NCBI RefSeq assembly: GCF_036884655.1
Contig: NC_088355.1
Location: forward strand, 18,418,501 to 18,482,500
Reading direction: 5' to 3'
DNA: 64,000 bases
Source of the DNA: Musa acuminata AAA Group
Taxonomy: Eukaryota > Streptophyta > Magnoliopsida > Zingiberales > Musaceae
The notes under the pieces were generated by a model. That model saw only the letters and a program-made list of their open reading frames with translations, searched no databases and had not been told where the DNA came from. Below are positions 21,419-33,940 of this stretch, piece by piece (the first letter of the stretch is position 1; every line of letters begins with the position of its first letter). Made by a program: the position numbers and the translations under genes.

Positions 21419-22151
21419 CTCCCAATCTGGGGCGAATTCTCTGCTACCATCTGGTCTCACTCCCTCCTCAAAACGGCTTCTTCTTCATCTTCTTCACTTC
21501 CAAACCCTCACGAAGAGACGACGGTGGCGTTGGTTTGCTGTGCTTGTTTCTTCTTCTATTAAAACTATTATTATGGCGTCGAAGTTGCGAAGTTGGAGAA
21601 AAGAGATTGGAATTTGCTCTCTTGGACAAATATTTTTCAAAAAAGAAATCTACCAGTTTACTTACCTCATAAATCAAAGGGTTACCGTTGCCCAACGGGC
21701 CCCACGTGTTACAGTGGCTGGGCAATCAATAACAAAAATACCGCTTAATTTAAATTTCTTCCTGTATTTTTATATTTTTACACCAAGTTATCACTTAATT
21801 GCATATTTATTCAATTAGTTCATGAGCGGGTCAAATCGAGTTTGTGCGATGGAAACTTCCCGATCATCTACCGTCAATTAGGGCATTTTACTTTAAGAAA
21901 GAACCTTTATTATTGGGCTTGTAGCTTATGATGTCCCTAATTAGATTTTATTTATTTAGAGGCTCCTTTTCTTTTGTTATCAAACCGACAAAAATACCTC
22001 AACATCTTTCACTGGACATCCACCATGAGTGGTGTTGCACGTCACCTTTACTCTTTCACCTTGGCTAATATCACCTCGCCCCTTCTAGCTAAAAATTTGT
22101 TCTCTTTCTCCTCGTCATTATTACCCACTACATCACCCACAATATCTTTCA
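21419..22151. other. 5' flank of GLCAT14
   Basis: Presumed 5' untranslated region and promoter of the glucuronosyltransferase gene, read right to left. It changes from GC-rich near the gene to AT-rich, and ends where relic LTR C begins. No other gene is evident. Confidence 0.6.
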
Positions 22152-23399
22152 TGTTAAATCTCAAAATTTAATAAAATTAATTAATAAGTTTATAATTTAA
22201 TTTATATTTTGAATGATGCAAGACTAACTTCGATCAGAAAAGATAAATCGATTAAAGTAGGAGGAATCGGGTCGGAGTAGAACATGTCAAAAGATTGGAC
22301 GTCGGGTCGGAGGATCGATCGACGTATCGGTAAAAGGCTTTATGTCGTGAGTTCAGGCATCGAGCTGAAGGATCGGATATTACGCCAAGGAGATCGAAAG
22401 TTGCCGGAGTCAACATGCCGATTGGACAATACGTCAAAGGAGATGACGATGCGTCGAAGAATCGGACGAAGCGTCAGATGAACCAATGACATGCCAGATA
22501 ACATAGGATTTATGCTTGTAATCATGTGTCTAGATCGAGTTAGTTTAGGATTAATTGAGTCAGTTTTGGGATGAAACAATGGTAACTCAATTAGAGGCCA
22601 ATCACGCCTGAATCAGGACTGAATTATGCTTGTTGTTTGGCCCATTCAATAACCCATAGCGGGGTCTAGCGATGGTACCATCAGATTGGGCGATGGTACC
22701 GCTTAGACATAGTCTCCCAAACTATGTCAAGTAGTGGTACCACCAGACTAGGCGATGGTACCACCTAATGTCAATGTTGTAGCCGGTAGTACCACCCAAC
22801 ACAGGCGATGGTACCGCCAGGACCCGAGAAACCTAGAATGAGATCTTTTTTTGCTCCATTTTTGAAACTATTTGAGATTTATAAATACCCTTGATATTTC
22901 TGCTTAGCTAAACACAAAATTAAGTTAAAAGGGAAGAAAGAATACCTGAGAAAATTTGGAAAGTCTCTTAGGATTTAGAGTCTCTTTCTCTTAGAGTTAG
23001 AAGATTTTAAGGGAGGAATGAGGTCTAAAAGAGAGGTATAAAGGTCCTCTCCTGAGCCTGTGAAAAGGAGAAAGAGTTATAAGTATAGTTGATCTTCACC
23101 CATTGAAAAAAGATCGGTAGTAGAAGCCAGTGGCCTTGAGTGAAGAGGAATCGAGAGTGGATGTAGGTCACGACGACTGAACCATTATAAATCTGGTTTG
23201 CATTTACTTTAAGCTTTTCATTTTCATTGCAAACTGATTTCTTATTTTCACTACACTTATGAACGTGTTTTCAAGTTAACATCTTTCTGATATTGGTTTT
23301 CATCGAACAAGAATTTCCAAGTTGACAAATGTTTATATAAGCACTAATTCACCCCCACCCCCCCCCCCCCTAGCTCTAAGTGTCATAACGGTCCTAACA
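22152..23399 (+). repeat. LTR of relic element C
   Basis: TGTTAAATCTCAAAATTT to GTCCTAACA, then a primer-binding site. It is a more diverged member of the element A/B family, with a TATA box at 22880-22887, GGTGGTACC-like U3 motifs at 22670-22830 and a poly-C tract near the end. Its divergence suggests it is one of the oldest insertions here. Confidence 0.8.
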
Positions 23400-23511
23400 A
23401 TTGGTATCAGAGCCAAATTACTCTCCGTTGGATTAACACTCAAGAGAGATGATTTTTTTCAACTTTCAAGATGGTCTTTCTATCATTCATCCTCCTATGT
23501 TCAATGGGATG
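23400..23511 (+). pseudogene. gag: Leader and first gag codons of relic C, cut by element D
   Basis: ATTGGTATCAGAGCC primer site, then ATG at 23449 and residues corresponding to FNFQDG and PPMFNG. The sequence breaks at CAATGGGATG where the LTR of D begins. The continuation GACGGATTACATATAGG appears at 52742, after D. Confidence 0.8.
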
Positions 23512-23868
23512 TGATACAACATAGTTTGGCCCCCAAGACACGCCAGGTTAGAATTCGTATTAAAGCACTGCTTGACCCGTCCACCATGCCAACCTATGTA
23601 CGATCGACCCATGTACAGTAATATAGAGACCCCTGGCCAACATCTGGCCAGAGGAGAAAAAAAATGAATCGATCACTCGACTGACTTGCTCATCGGAGGG
23701 GCCTCGTTGGGTGATCCCAACGAGGGCCATTTTTACAGGAAAACGTGGCCACCACATGAAGACGAGCTGTCAACCGCCCGAGAATCGTCGTCTAGTGCAA
23801 GAAGGAGAGCAGCCAACCGGCTCAGATCCTAACCAACGCCAACCAGCACCCCTACCCGAGGGCGCGGC
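23512..23868 (+). repeat. 5' LTR of gypsy-type element D, left part
   Basis: TGATACAACATAGTTTGGCCC corresponds to the 3' LTR start TGATATGACATATTTTGGCCC at 51941. It is cut at GAGGGCGCGGC by the LTR of element E; the rest resumes near 48649. Confidence 0.85.
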
Positions 23869-24462
23869 TGATGGGATATAATGCGGAATAACTTTTGTAT
23901 ATGAACAAATACTAGCAGGCCATGATATGCAACGGAATTAAATGAAATCACAATAAAATAGACCAGCAAGATATACGTGGAAAACCCCTCCAATATAAAG
24001 GGTAAAAACCACGAGACAAACTAAAGATAATCCACTATGAGAATAATGAATATACAAATCTCAAACTCTTGCCCTAAACCCTAGCAACAATCACAAGAGA
24101 ATAACTGGGATACAAGGATCACGTCACTGTCCACAATATCTAAAACATCCCCAAGTAATCACAACAAGAGTCTACTGTAGATTTGATCTAACTTGAGATG
24201 AGAACACTACTAGATGATTGAGAACAATCTCTTTGTATTGTCCTTGTTTTCTTCCCTTTCTTTCTCTTGTTTTTTTGCCTTTTTCTTCTCCTCTTTTCTA
24301 CTTCAAAGATCTCTCCACATTGCTGCTCTTTTATAGCCTTTTTCTACCTCTAAAACGTAGCCACCCACACCCCCTTAATGTTAATTAGGGTTAGGTTAAG
24401 AGGGGGTGAGATATGGGTTAATAAAGCCCACATTGGGCTGAATATGGGTTGTCAGCCCAATA
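23869..24462 (-). repeat. 3' LTR of copia element E
   Basis: On the plus strand it reads TGATGGGATATAATGCGGAATAAC to CAGCCCAATA, followed by the reversed polypurine tract ACCTCCCCCTTCAG. The matching 5' LTR starts at 48107. One terminal base departs from the TG...CA rule (TA instead of TG in element sense). Confidence 0.82.
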
Positions 24463-24476
24463 ACCTCCCCCTTCAG

Positions 24477-26696
24477 CCTATAAGGGAGGTTGTCCCATGA
24501 CTCCTCAATGTGAAGTCATGCCGACCAACTGTCGGCATATCTCTTGTCTTTCTTTTGGTAAAGTCTTTGTCAACATGTCTGCTCCATTATCATCTGTGTG
24601 AATTTTCTAAAGCTGCAACTGTTTCTCTTCAAATACATTTCGGATCCAATGATATCTAACATCTATATGCTTTAACTTGGAATGAAACATTGGGTTTTTA
24701 CACAAATGGATGGCACTTTGGCTGTCACAATGCACCACATAATTTTCTTGTTTCAGCCCCAATTCTTATAAGAATTCTTTCATCCATAACATTTCTTTGC
24801 ATACCTCTGTAGTAGCAATATATTCTGCTTCTGTGGTAGAGAGAGCAATACATCTTTATAACCTGGATTGCCATGACATAGCTTCCCCTGCAAAAGTAAG
24901 TACATAACCTGAAGTAGACTTTTTCGTATCTATATCTCTTGCCATATCTGCATCTGTGTAACCTGTTAACATATGTGGTCCACCTCCAAAGCTTAAACAA
25001 ACCTTAGAGCTCCCTCTGAGATATCTAAAAATCCACTTCACTACTACCCAGTGCTCTTTGCTTAGATTTGCAAGAAATATGCTAGTAACACTAACTGTAT
25101 ATGTGATGTCTGGCCTCGTACATATCATTGCATATATTAAACTTCCAACTGCTGAAACATAAGTAACCTTTTGCATTTTCTCCTTTTCCTCATCACTTAA
25201 CGGACTCTGTTATGAGCACAACTTGAAGTGACCTGCAAGAGAAGAACTAACTGGTTTTGCATTGCTCATACTAAATCTTTCCAATACCTTCTCGATGTAT
25301 TTCTCCTATGACAACCAAATTTTCTTATTTTTCCTGTCACAGAAAATCTGTATACCCAGTATTTGCTTTGTTGGCCTCATGTCTTTCATTGCAAAAGACT
25401 CACTCAGCTCCTTTTTCAATCTGTCAATTTTAAACATATCTTTCCTAAGAATAAGCATGTCATCAACATAAAGTAAGAGAATAATAAAATCCTCACCAAA
25501 CCATTTGATGTACACACAATGATCTGAAGCCGTTCTTTTGTATCTATTTTCTGTCATAAATGAATCAAACTTTCTGTACTACTGTCTTGGAGCTTGCTTT
25601 AGCCCATACAAGCTCTTCTTCAATTTGTAGACAAAGTTCTCTTTACCTTTGACTTTGAAGCCTTCTGATTGCTCCATATAAATTTCCTCCAAATCCTCAT
25701 AAAGGAAAGTTGTCATTCACATCTAACTGCTCAACCTCCAAGTCCTGGCTAGCAGTAATACCAAGAGCAACACGAATAGAAAATATTTTAATAATAGGAG
25801 AAAAAATCTCTTCAAAGTCAATACCTTTCTTTTGACCAAAGCCTTTCACAACCAATCTAGCTTTGTACTTTGGTTGAGAATAATATTCTTGAGTCTTCAA
25901 CCTGAAAACCCACTTATTCTTCAAGGCCTTCATTCCATTTGGTAGTAGCACTAAATCATAAGTGTGGTTCTTTTGAAGAACATCCATCTCTTCCTGCATG
26001 GCAACTAACCACTTCTCTTTCTGCTCACTTTCAACTGCTTCCTGGTAACTCTCTAGTTCACCTGCATCCGTAAGCATCACATACTCATCTATAGAGTATC
26101 TTCTGCAAGGTTGACGTTGTCTAGAAGATCTTCTCAATTGAGGTTCTGCGGGAAGTTGCTCTTCAACTTCTTCTTGCTCAACATGTCTTGTAGGTATATT
26201 AACACCAGGCACTATACTATCTTCTTGCACATCTCCCCCATCACCCTGATATACTGGAGGAGTAATTGGGTCACAATATGCTAATCCTTCTACAGAAGTA
26301 TTGGCTGGTGCCTTCTTCTTCAAATCTTCAAAAGTTTGATCCTTAAAGAAGACTACGTCTCTACTTCTAAACACCTTTTGCTTTTCTGGATCCCAAAACC
26401 TATAACCAAAATGATCATGTGAGTAGCCAAGAAAAATACATTATTTAGTCTTACCATCCAGCTTGGACCTCTCATTGTCTGGAATATATGCAAATGCATG
26501 AAAACCAAACACTCTCAAATGCCTGTAGAAAATATCTTTCCCTGACCATACATGCTCTGCAACATCACCATCTAGGGCCATACATGGTGATAAGTTGATC
26601 ACATCAACTGCAGTCCTCAAAGCCTCATCCCAAAACCTTTTGGGTAGCTTGGCCTGTGAAAGCATACATCTGATCTTTTCCATTATAGTACGGTTC
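24477..26696 (-). pseudogene. pol: 3' part of pol of copia element E (integrase end, RT, RNase H)
   Basis: Read right to left: end of integrase with NRTIMEKIRCMLSQAKLPKR and FWDEALRT (26696-26441); the linker and start of reverse transcriptase, KNKWVFRLKTQ through EQLDVNDNF (26374-25697); RT core with LLYVDDMLI (25557-25306); then RT end and RNase H with IYAMICTRPDITY and KSTSGYVLTFAG (25176-24856). Several frameshifts and stops separate the pieces. The pol start, protease and most of gag are gone; the right-hand remnant of E at 47908 holds only the first 51 gag codons. Confidence 0.85.
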
Positions 26697-28190
26697 TGTT
26701 GGGAAATCATGGGGGGCGACATCATATGCGTAGCGGAAGAACAAGAAAACAAAAATCCCCGATTCCCAAAAAGATGTTCGTCGTCGTGCGAAGATTGGTG
26801 TGCAAAAAATCCGCAAAACACAAAACTGCGTATAGAGATTGTGTTACCTAGGGAGATCATATATCCCTGTTTCCTTGCAGATCCTTAGGAGAGGGTGAAG
26901 GAGGTCAAGCGTTCTCCTCTCTAGCGGTGATCCACACAGCAGGGTTGCGACGACGCTCCTCAAAACTCTAGGCCTACTCTGAGGTGGAGAGGGAGAGGAG
27001 AATAGGAAAGGCAAGCAAAGACTCTAGCCTATGAGGCTGTGAATCCCTCCTATTTATAGAGATCCCGTGTCAAACCCTAATGGGTCCTTCCCTAGTGGGT
27101 ATTGGATCTGCATCCAATAAGACAAGGGCTCCGTCGAATATCTCATATCCGAACCTCTACTCATCGCAATGCCTACCATATGTGTGTGACCCTCTAGGCC
27201 CAATATCGAGCTGGCCGTGAGTCATACCTATCAGAACTCCTTCTAACTCAGTGAATTATTATCTTTGTAATAATTCACTCGACTCATCGACTACGGACGT
27301 ACTAGGCCACTACGCCGTAGTCCCCAGACGATACAGGGGAATCCAATCCATTGGACCTGTTTGTCCTCATTTATCATGTATCTATAGTCCCTCATCCATC
27401 TAATATCCCAGAGATCGTATATCGAGCATGTTGTTGTCAGACCCATACGGTTTCTACTCAAGTCTCACTCTAATCGGATTATCCCGGAGAACTCTTTCTC
27501 TCTCAACCCGAATGACCCTGGCCAGGGATTTGTCTGAGCAAGAACACATGGGATATTCCTCTCATGACGCCGAGAGTGGATGATCCTCTGTCGACACTCA
27601 ATAGCCCTCGTAAGGTCGACTACCACTCCCAATGACCAACTGTACTAGATCTGGGACAACCAAACCTATAAGTCTGGCATCAAAGAGTGGAGCACTCATA
27701 CAGGATATCCTTGGTGTCTTAAGTCTAAGGACCAGATACACCACTAGGACTACGGAATCGCTGTCTGACAATAAGGCATCATCAACCATCCAACATTCCG
27801 TAAGCGGATCAATCAGTGAACTCATTCTCCAATGAGCACCTGTACTGTATCCCTAGTGTCCCTACACGAGCAGCTATGAGACCAGCTGCATCCATCATAT
27901 GGACGGGTATACAGCACACCAGTCTATCCGGTTATCACGATGTCCCTCTCGAGTAACCTATGACCGGGATTATTTAGGATATGTGTTTAAAGGTGAATCG
28001 ATCTCATTATCGTGATCTCATCACGATCCGATTCCCATTGCACAAATCCAAGGACATCACAATATATATATGCATTTATGCAATAGTTATAAAGTGATAT
28101 ACGCCAAAATATAATAAGCAAAAAGATTCTGTATCAAGTCACACGTGCCATCACTCACGTGATTGGCTTGCTGGGCACCTATGACTAGCA
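26697..28190 (-). repeat. 3' LTR of element F
   Basis: TGTTGGGAAATCATGG to CTATGACTAGCA on the plus strand. A TATA box (TATTTATA, minus) lies at 27051-27058. A 75-codon open frame in LTR sense (27598-27825) is also open in the other two family LTRs. Confidence 0.9.
27051..27058 (-). promoter_or_regulatory. TATA box in the element F left LTR
   Basis: CTCTATAAATAGGAGG on the minus strand. The counterparts are 34295-34302 (minus) in the right LTR and 47547-47554 (plus) in fragment I. Confidence 0.65.
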
Positions 28191-28206
28191 ATCTCCCACT
28201 TGACCT
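28191..28206 (-). other. Polypurine tract of element F
   Basis: AGGTCAAGTGGGAGAT on the minus strand directly before the LTR start TGCTAGTCATAGG. Confidence 0.8.
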
Positions 28207-28249
28207 AAAGCCAATCACCTATGTGTCTGATCCCCATTAGACTCCTGTG

Positions 28250-31200
28250 ATGCTCAAAGACAATCTGAGACAACGACTTTGTTAGTGGATCTACAATGTT
28301 ATCTTCGGATGGGACTCTTTCCACTGCTACATCTCCTCGGGTTACGATCTCTCTGATAAGCTGGAACCTTCTCAGAACACTTCTGATGAGACTCGGGTTC
28401 CCTTATTTGAGTAATCGCCCCATAGTTGTCGCAATATAAGGAAGTCGACTTCTCGCTATTCGGAACGACTCCCAAATCTGTGATGAACTTCTTCAACCAG
28501 ACTCCCTCCTTTGCTACATCTAATGCAGCAATGTACTCCACCTCTGTGGTCGAGTCAGCAGTGGTATCTTGCTTGGAACTCTTCCAGCACACTGCTCCTC
28601 CATTCAAGGTGTACACATACCTTGAATTCGACTTGCTATCATCGACATCAGACTGAAAACTTGAGTCAGTGTAGCCTTCAACCTTAAGGCTATTACCTCC
28701 ATATACTAGCAAAAGATCCTTAGTCCTTCTCAAGTACATAAGGATACACTTTACTGCTTTCCAGTGCTCCAAGCCTGGATCCACCTGATACCTGCTCGTG
28801 ACACTCAGAGCATGCGCTATATCAAGCCTAATACATAGCATGGCATACATGATAGACCATATTGCTGAGGCATAAGGTATCATATCCATGTTCACCCTTT
28901 CTTCTGGAGTCTTTGGGGACATACTCGTAGAAAGCGATATCCCATGTCTCATCGGTATGAGACCTCTCTTGGAATTTTCCATGCCAAACCTTTTGATAAT
29001 GGTTTCTATGTACCTGGACTGGGACAAGCCAAGCATCCTCTTGGATCTATCTCTATAGATTCTAATCCCCAAAATATAGGATGCTTCCCCTAAGTCCTTC
29101 ATGGAGAAGTGTCTAGATAACCAAGCCTTTACTATGGATAGCATTCCTACATCATTCCCAATGATGAGGATGTCATCCACATATAACACCAAAAAGGTGA
29201 TAGCGCTCCCACTTACCTTTCTGTATACACAAGGCTCATCTTCGTTCTTAACGAAGTCATAAGATCTGATTGCCTCATCAAATCTTATGTTCCAACTTCG
29301 GGAAGCTTGCTTTAGTCCATAAATGGATCTAAGCAACCTACACACCTTATCTGGCCAGTTCTTGGACACGAATCCCTCAGGTTGCATCATATACACCTCC
29401 TCCTCGAGGTTCCCGTTGAGGAATGCAGTTTTCACATCCATCTGCCAGATCTCATAATCATAGTGTGCTGCCATAGCCAATAGAATTCTGATGGATTTTA
29501 GCATTGCTACGGGTGAGAAAGTTTCGCCGTAGTCAACACCTTGCCTTTGACGATACCCCTTAGCCACTAGCCTTGCTTTATAGGTCTCTACCTTTCCATC
29601 TACTCCGATCTTTTTCTTAAAGATCCACTTGCAACCGATGGGTACAATACCTTCAGGCGCATCAACTAGGTTCCAAACCTTATTGGAGTACATAGAATCC
29701 ATCTCAGAATTCATGGCTTCTTTCCACTTCCCGGAGTCTATACTCATAATAGCCTCCTCGTAGGTCTGAGGATCAATATCCTCTACATCCTTTGCTCTAA
29801 TATGTCCCATATATCTCTCAGGAGGATGGGATACTCTATCAGACCTGCGTAAAGTTGATACTTGTGTATTAGGTACCTGAATAGACTCGGGCTGTAGAGT
29901 GGTGCTTGAGCTTGGTTCTCCAACCTCGCTCAATTCTATCATTCTCCCACTGTCTCCGTCAAGAATGTGTTCCTTCTCAAGGAACACTGCTCTCTTAGCT
30001 ACAAAGACCTTTTGGTCCTCGAGATGATAGAAATAATACCCACAAGTTTCCTTGGGGTATCCCACAAATTTGCATCGCTCTGTCCTTGATTCTAACTTAT
30101 CGGGGTTGTGTCTTCTAACATGGGCAGGGCAGCCCCAAATCTTAACAACCTTAAGATCAAGCTTCTTCCCTTTCCATATCTCATATGGTGTAGACACTAC
30201 CGACTTAGTTGGAACTCTGTTCAGAAGGTAAGCTGCGATTTCTAGGGCATATCCCCAGAATGAGATGGGTAGGTCAACGAAACTCATCATGGACCGTACC
30301 ATATCTAATAATGTACGATTTCTCCTTTCAGAACACCATTGAGTTGAGGTGTATAAGGAGGTGTCCATTGGGATAATATCCCATGGTCCTTGAGGAACTG
30401 AGTAAACTCTGTACTTAAGTATTCACCTCCTCGATCTGATCGAAGAGTTTTTATACTCTTTCCAATCTGGTTCTCCACCTCATTCTTATACTCTCTGAAT
30501 TTCTCAAAGGCCTCGGACTTGTACTTCATTAAGTACACATATCCATACCTTGAGAAATCATTAGTAAATGTAATGAAGTAGGAGTAACCTCCAATGGCAT
30601 GAGTTGACATGGGTCCACATACATCACTATGTATGAGTTCCAACAACTCATTGGCTCTCTCTCCAGTTCTACTAAATGGAGATTTGGTCAGTTTTCCACG
30701 AATGCAAGGCTCATAAGTTGCATATGACACATAGTCGAATGGATCTAGATATCCATCATTTAGCAACTTTTGAATCCTTCTTTCATGGATGTGACCTAGC
30801 CTACAATGCCACAGGTATGCACTGTTCAACTCATCTCGTTTCCTTTTGGACACATTTACATTCATGATATGTGGAGTGGTGTCTAACATAAATAAACCAT
30901 TATGCAATGTTCCTTTCATGATGATCTTATCATCTAATAATATCGAACAACCATTGTTCTAAAAAACAAATTTATATCCACTAACTGTTAAACATGAAAT
31001 GGAGATAATGTTTTTGATAATAGAAGGAACAAAATAACATGCATCTAATGCAATAAAAGCTCCACTAGGCAGATGTAAGGCGACCTCGCCAACAGCTAAT
31101 ACAACAACTTTTGCTCCATTACCCATCTTGAGGTCCATCTCGCCTCTCTCTAGTCTCCTAGGCCTTGCCAGAACCTGCAATGAATTGCATATATGATAAG

Positions 31201-32089
31201 CACTACCGGTATCCAATACCCATGTGTTATCATAAGAGTCTGACAAATGGAGATTGATCATGAATGTACCTGAAGCTTCATCAAGCTTTTGTTTCGCCCT
31301 TTCTGCAAGGTACTCTTTGCAGTTTCTCCTCCAATGCCCATCTTTACCACAGTGGAAGCACTAGCCTTTGTCCTTTGCTGGGTTTTTCTTAGCAACCTTT
31401 GCTTTACCTTGTTTGCCCTTGCCCTTTCCCTTCTTAAGGGACCTTTCTGCTTTCCTTTTCTTTCTGGTCTCACCAGTGTAGAGAACTGGCTTCTCTTTCT
31501 TAATAGTACTCTCTGCCTCCCTCAACATATTGAGGAGCTCTGGGAGAGTCACCTCAAGCTTGTTCATATTAAAATTCATTATGAACTGTGAAAAGGAATC
31601 TGGTAGGGACTAAAGCACAATGTCCACACACAAGTTATCCTCTAGGACCATTCCTAGACCTGTGAGTTTCTCTATCCACTCAATCATCTTTAGGACATGG
31701 TTCTGAACCGGTGTCCCCTCAGTCATCCTAGCGCGGAAAAGGCTCTTGGATATCTCATATCATTGAGTCCTTCCCTGTTCCTCAAACAATTTGCGGACAT
31801 GTAGGAGAATGGATCTGGCATCCATCTTTTCATGTTGTCTCTGTAACTCTGGAGTCATAGAGCCCAACATATAGCACTGAGCAAGAGTGGAGTCATCAAT
31901 GTACTTCACGTAGCGAGCGATCTCATCCTCGCTTGCCCCTTCTTCGGGCGTAGGCATCACTATATCAAGGACGTACACGATTTTCTCCGCTGTGAGAACA
32001 ATTCTCAAGTTACGGAGCCAATCCGTATAATTTGGACCAATGAGGCGGTTGACATCAAGTATGCCACGTAAGGGATTTGAAAGCGACAT
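28250..32089 (-). pseudogene. gag-pol: Broken gag-pol of element F
   Basis: Starts MSLSNPLRGILDVNRL at 32089. Domains in order: Gag; zinc knuckle CFHCGKDGHWRRNC (about 31360-31320); protease WVLDTGSAYHIC (about 31220); integrase with WHCRLGHIHERR, IHSDVCGPM, FTNDFSRYG and the TPPYTPQLNGV region; RT with WQMDVKTAFLNG and LYVDDILIIGND; RNase H with EGYTDSSFQSD and TTEVEYIA. In-frame stops are a TGA after FEEQGRTQ (about 31757), a TAG near 31610, a TAG directly before the zinc knuckle (about 31360) and a TAG after GYKFVF (about 30958). A one-base shift at about 30325 separates integrase from the 689-codon frame at 30368-28299. The 3' end is out of frame. Not functional as it stands. Confidence 0.88.
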
Positions 32090-32285
32090 TTTCTGAAAAT
32101 AAAGATGTAGCAGAAATGAATAACATGCAGATTTTGCAAGAAATAAACTATCAAGATATGGACTTCTATCTTAATATGCTCCCACTATTTTACTAACGAG
32201 TCACGCGACACCCTCAGCACGTGAAACAGAAGTCTCCGGCAGACTTCTAGTGGGGATCAGGATCCAATCAACGTCTTAGTGTAAC

Positions 32286-32578
32286 CTCGAGGGACTCGAC
32301 CAATCACACTAAGCCTAAAAGGTAGGCAACTCTTGCCGATCACAACTCCTTGTGATTCCCGTCCTGTTCGGCCTTCGAATCACCATGGCCTCGAGGGACT
32401 CGACCAACCATGATGCTCGGTTAAGTCAATACCTTCGTTACAAGATGAGTCTGATTTGATGATATACCCTCGAGGGACTCGACCAAGTATACCATGTCCT
32501 CAGGTCACCGGTGACATCTCTATGTTGTAAGCAAGATAGCGAATCGCGATATAGGTGAGTCTCGAGGGACTCGACCAA
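32286..32578 (-). repeat. Four spaced copies of CTCGAGGGACTCGACCAA
   Basis: Exact 18-bp copies at 32286-32303, 32390-32407, 32469-32486 and 32561-32578, with unrelated sequence between. Each contains the palindrome CTCGAG and an inner CTCGA/TCGA echo. Confidence 0.92.
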
Positions 32579-33369
32579 CTCAACCTATACCGGGAATCGG
32601 TTCCTACTCATAACGATGGAAGGCCACGTGGGTCAATCTAATTGCCTCACGTTTACCGACTTAATATTATCGAGAGATGTTTCTATAATTTGGTCTCCTA
32701 ATATGACATGTCACACATATACATATTTAATATATATCTACATCGCATGCAAATATATATACATATATAGTATGTGTATAAGCAATCACATCAGATGATT
32801 ATGGACCACAACCTAATATGATTAGGCCCGAGCCAGTAGGCCTAATCACTCACATCAAGATTTATGTGTGCAACGGTGCATCTCCATGCCCTGTGATCGT
32901 CCATCTCGTCCTCGTCGGTTCCGTCGACATCTTGATGCATCTCCATGCATCACAATCGTCCGTCTCGTGGGTCCCGCTATCGCATCCATGCTCCCGCTGC
33001 GCCTCCTCATGTGATTACAACTTAATCATAGGCACGCAGGCCCGATAATAAACGAGAAATATAATAGAGGTTCGCAGACCTCAATAATAATAATCACAAG
33101 TACACACATCACACGGTCCATGATCATCCGTGCACACATCATACATCACATGTATAAATAATCATCATCATGTAGGACTACTAGATAATAATAAAAATAA
33201 TAATCAACTAAACCTTTTAATTAATTAATATTTTTCTGAAATCAGGGACATGTAGGGAATTTCTCAATTCCTAAGGGTATTTTCATAATTTGGAGAAAAG
33301 ACAGAAACTGGAATTTCTCAAATTCCGAGGGGCAAATTTATCTTTTGCCCAGAAAACCCTAATACCCTT

Positions 33370-33800
33370 TCCCCTTTTCCCTGCTGCCGCCGCCGCCACC
33401 CTGCCGGCGGCGGCCTGTGCGGCGGGGTGAGGGCACTGCCCTCGCCTACAGGCGGCACGCCCGCTAGCGGCGATGCCGCTGCAGGTGGGTGCCCCCTTCG
33501 GGCGCCGCAGCCTCCGCAGACGGTGCTGTACCGCCGGGCGGCCGCCCCTGTGGGGGAGTTTCGCCCGCGGGAGCAGCGGCGGCAGGCGCCGCTGCCCTGC
33601 GGCGGCAAGCGCCGCTGCCCTGCGGCGCCTCTGCCCGTGGGCTGCCAGCCCCGCAAGCAGCAAGCCTGCTGCAAGCAGACCGCCAGCAGCAAGCCTGCTG
33701 CAAGCAGACCGCAGGCCGGCTGCTGCAGGCACAGTGCTTGCGCATGCGCCGGCGCTGTGCTGCCTGGCTGCGGTTGCGGCTGCCGCTGCAGGTGGCTATA
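33370..33800. repeat. GC-rich segment in the element F leader
   Basis: Made mostly of GCC/GGC/CTGC words, with an imperfect direct repeat around GCAAGCCTGCTGCAAGCAGA (about 33657-33715). Base composition is quite unlike the flanks. Open frames exist in several phases on both strands and so are not evidence for coding. Confidence 0.7.
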
Positions 33801-33925
33801 GGCATGCAGATCGAGGGTAGCAACTGTTGCTGCCCTTCCTCGCTTTTGCGTCAATGATTTTGACGTCATTATTCTTCCTAAACACAACACACGCAGTTCA
33901 AAACCAATCATTCGCATGAACAACC

Positions 33926-33940
33926 TGGCTCTGATACCAC
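33926..33940 (-). other. Primer-binding site of element F
   Basis: GTGGTATCAGAGCCA on the minus strand next to the right LTR, a tRNA-iMet-type site. Confidence 0.85.

Larger units (their letters stand above)
32090..33928 (-). other. Long untranslated leader of element F
   Basis: About 1.8 kb between the primer site and gag. Near gag (32286-32578) it has four copies of CTCGAGGGACTCGACCAA about 80-105 bp apart. The part nearest the primer site (about 33370-33800) is very GC-rich, with CTGCAAGCAGACCGC-type repeats and no convincing protein. The middle is AT-rich. Confidence 0.7.

Noticed and set aside
20817..21562. Long frames of 129-202 codons overlapping GLCAT14 exon 1 on both strands
   Set aside because: They are produced by the GC-rich, proline-coding composition of exon 1; only the frame with Branch-domain motifs continues through the splice sites.
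33283..33923. Overlapping frames of 115-201 codons in the F leader
   Set aside because: Open in several phases on both strands over the GC-rich segment, with low-complexity products and no family motif.
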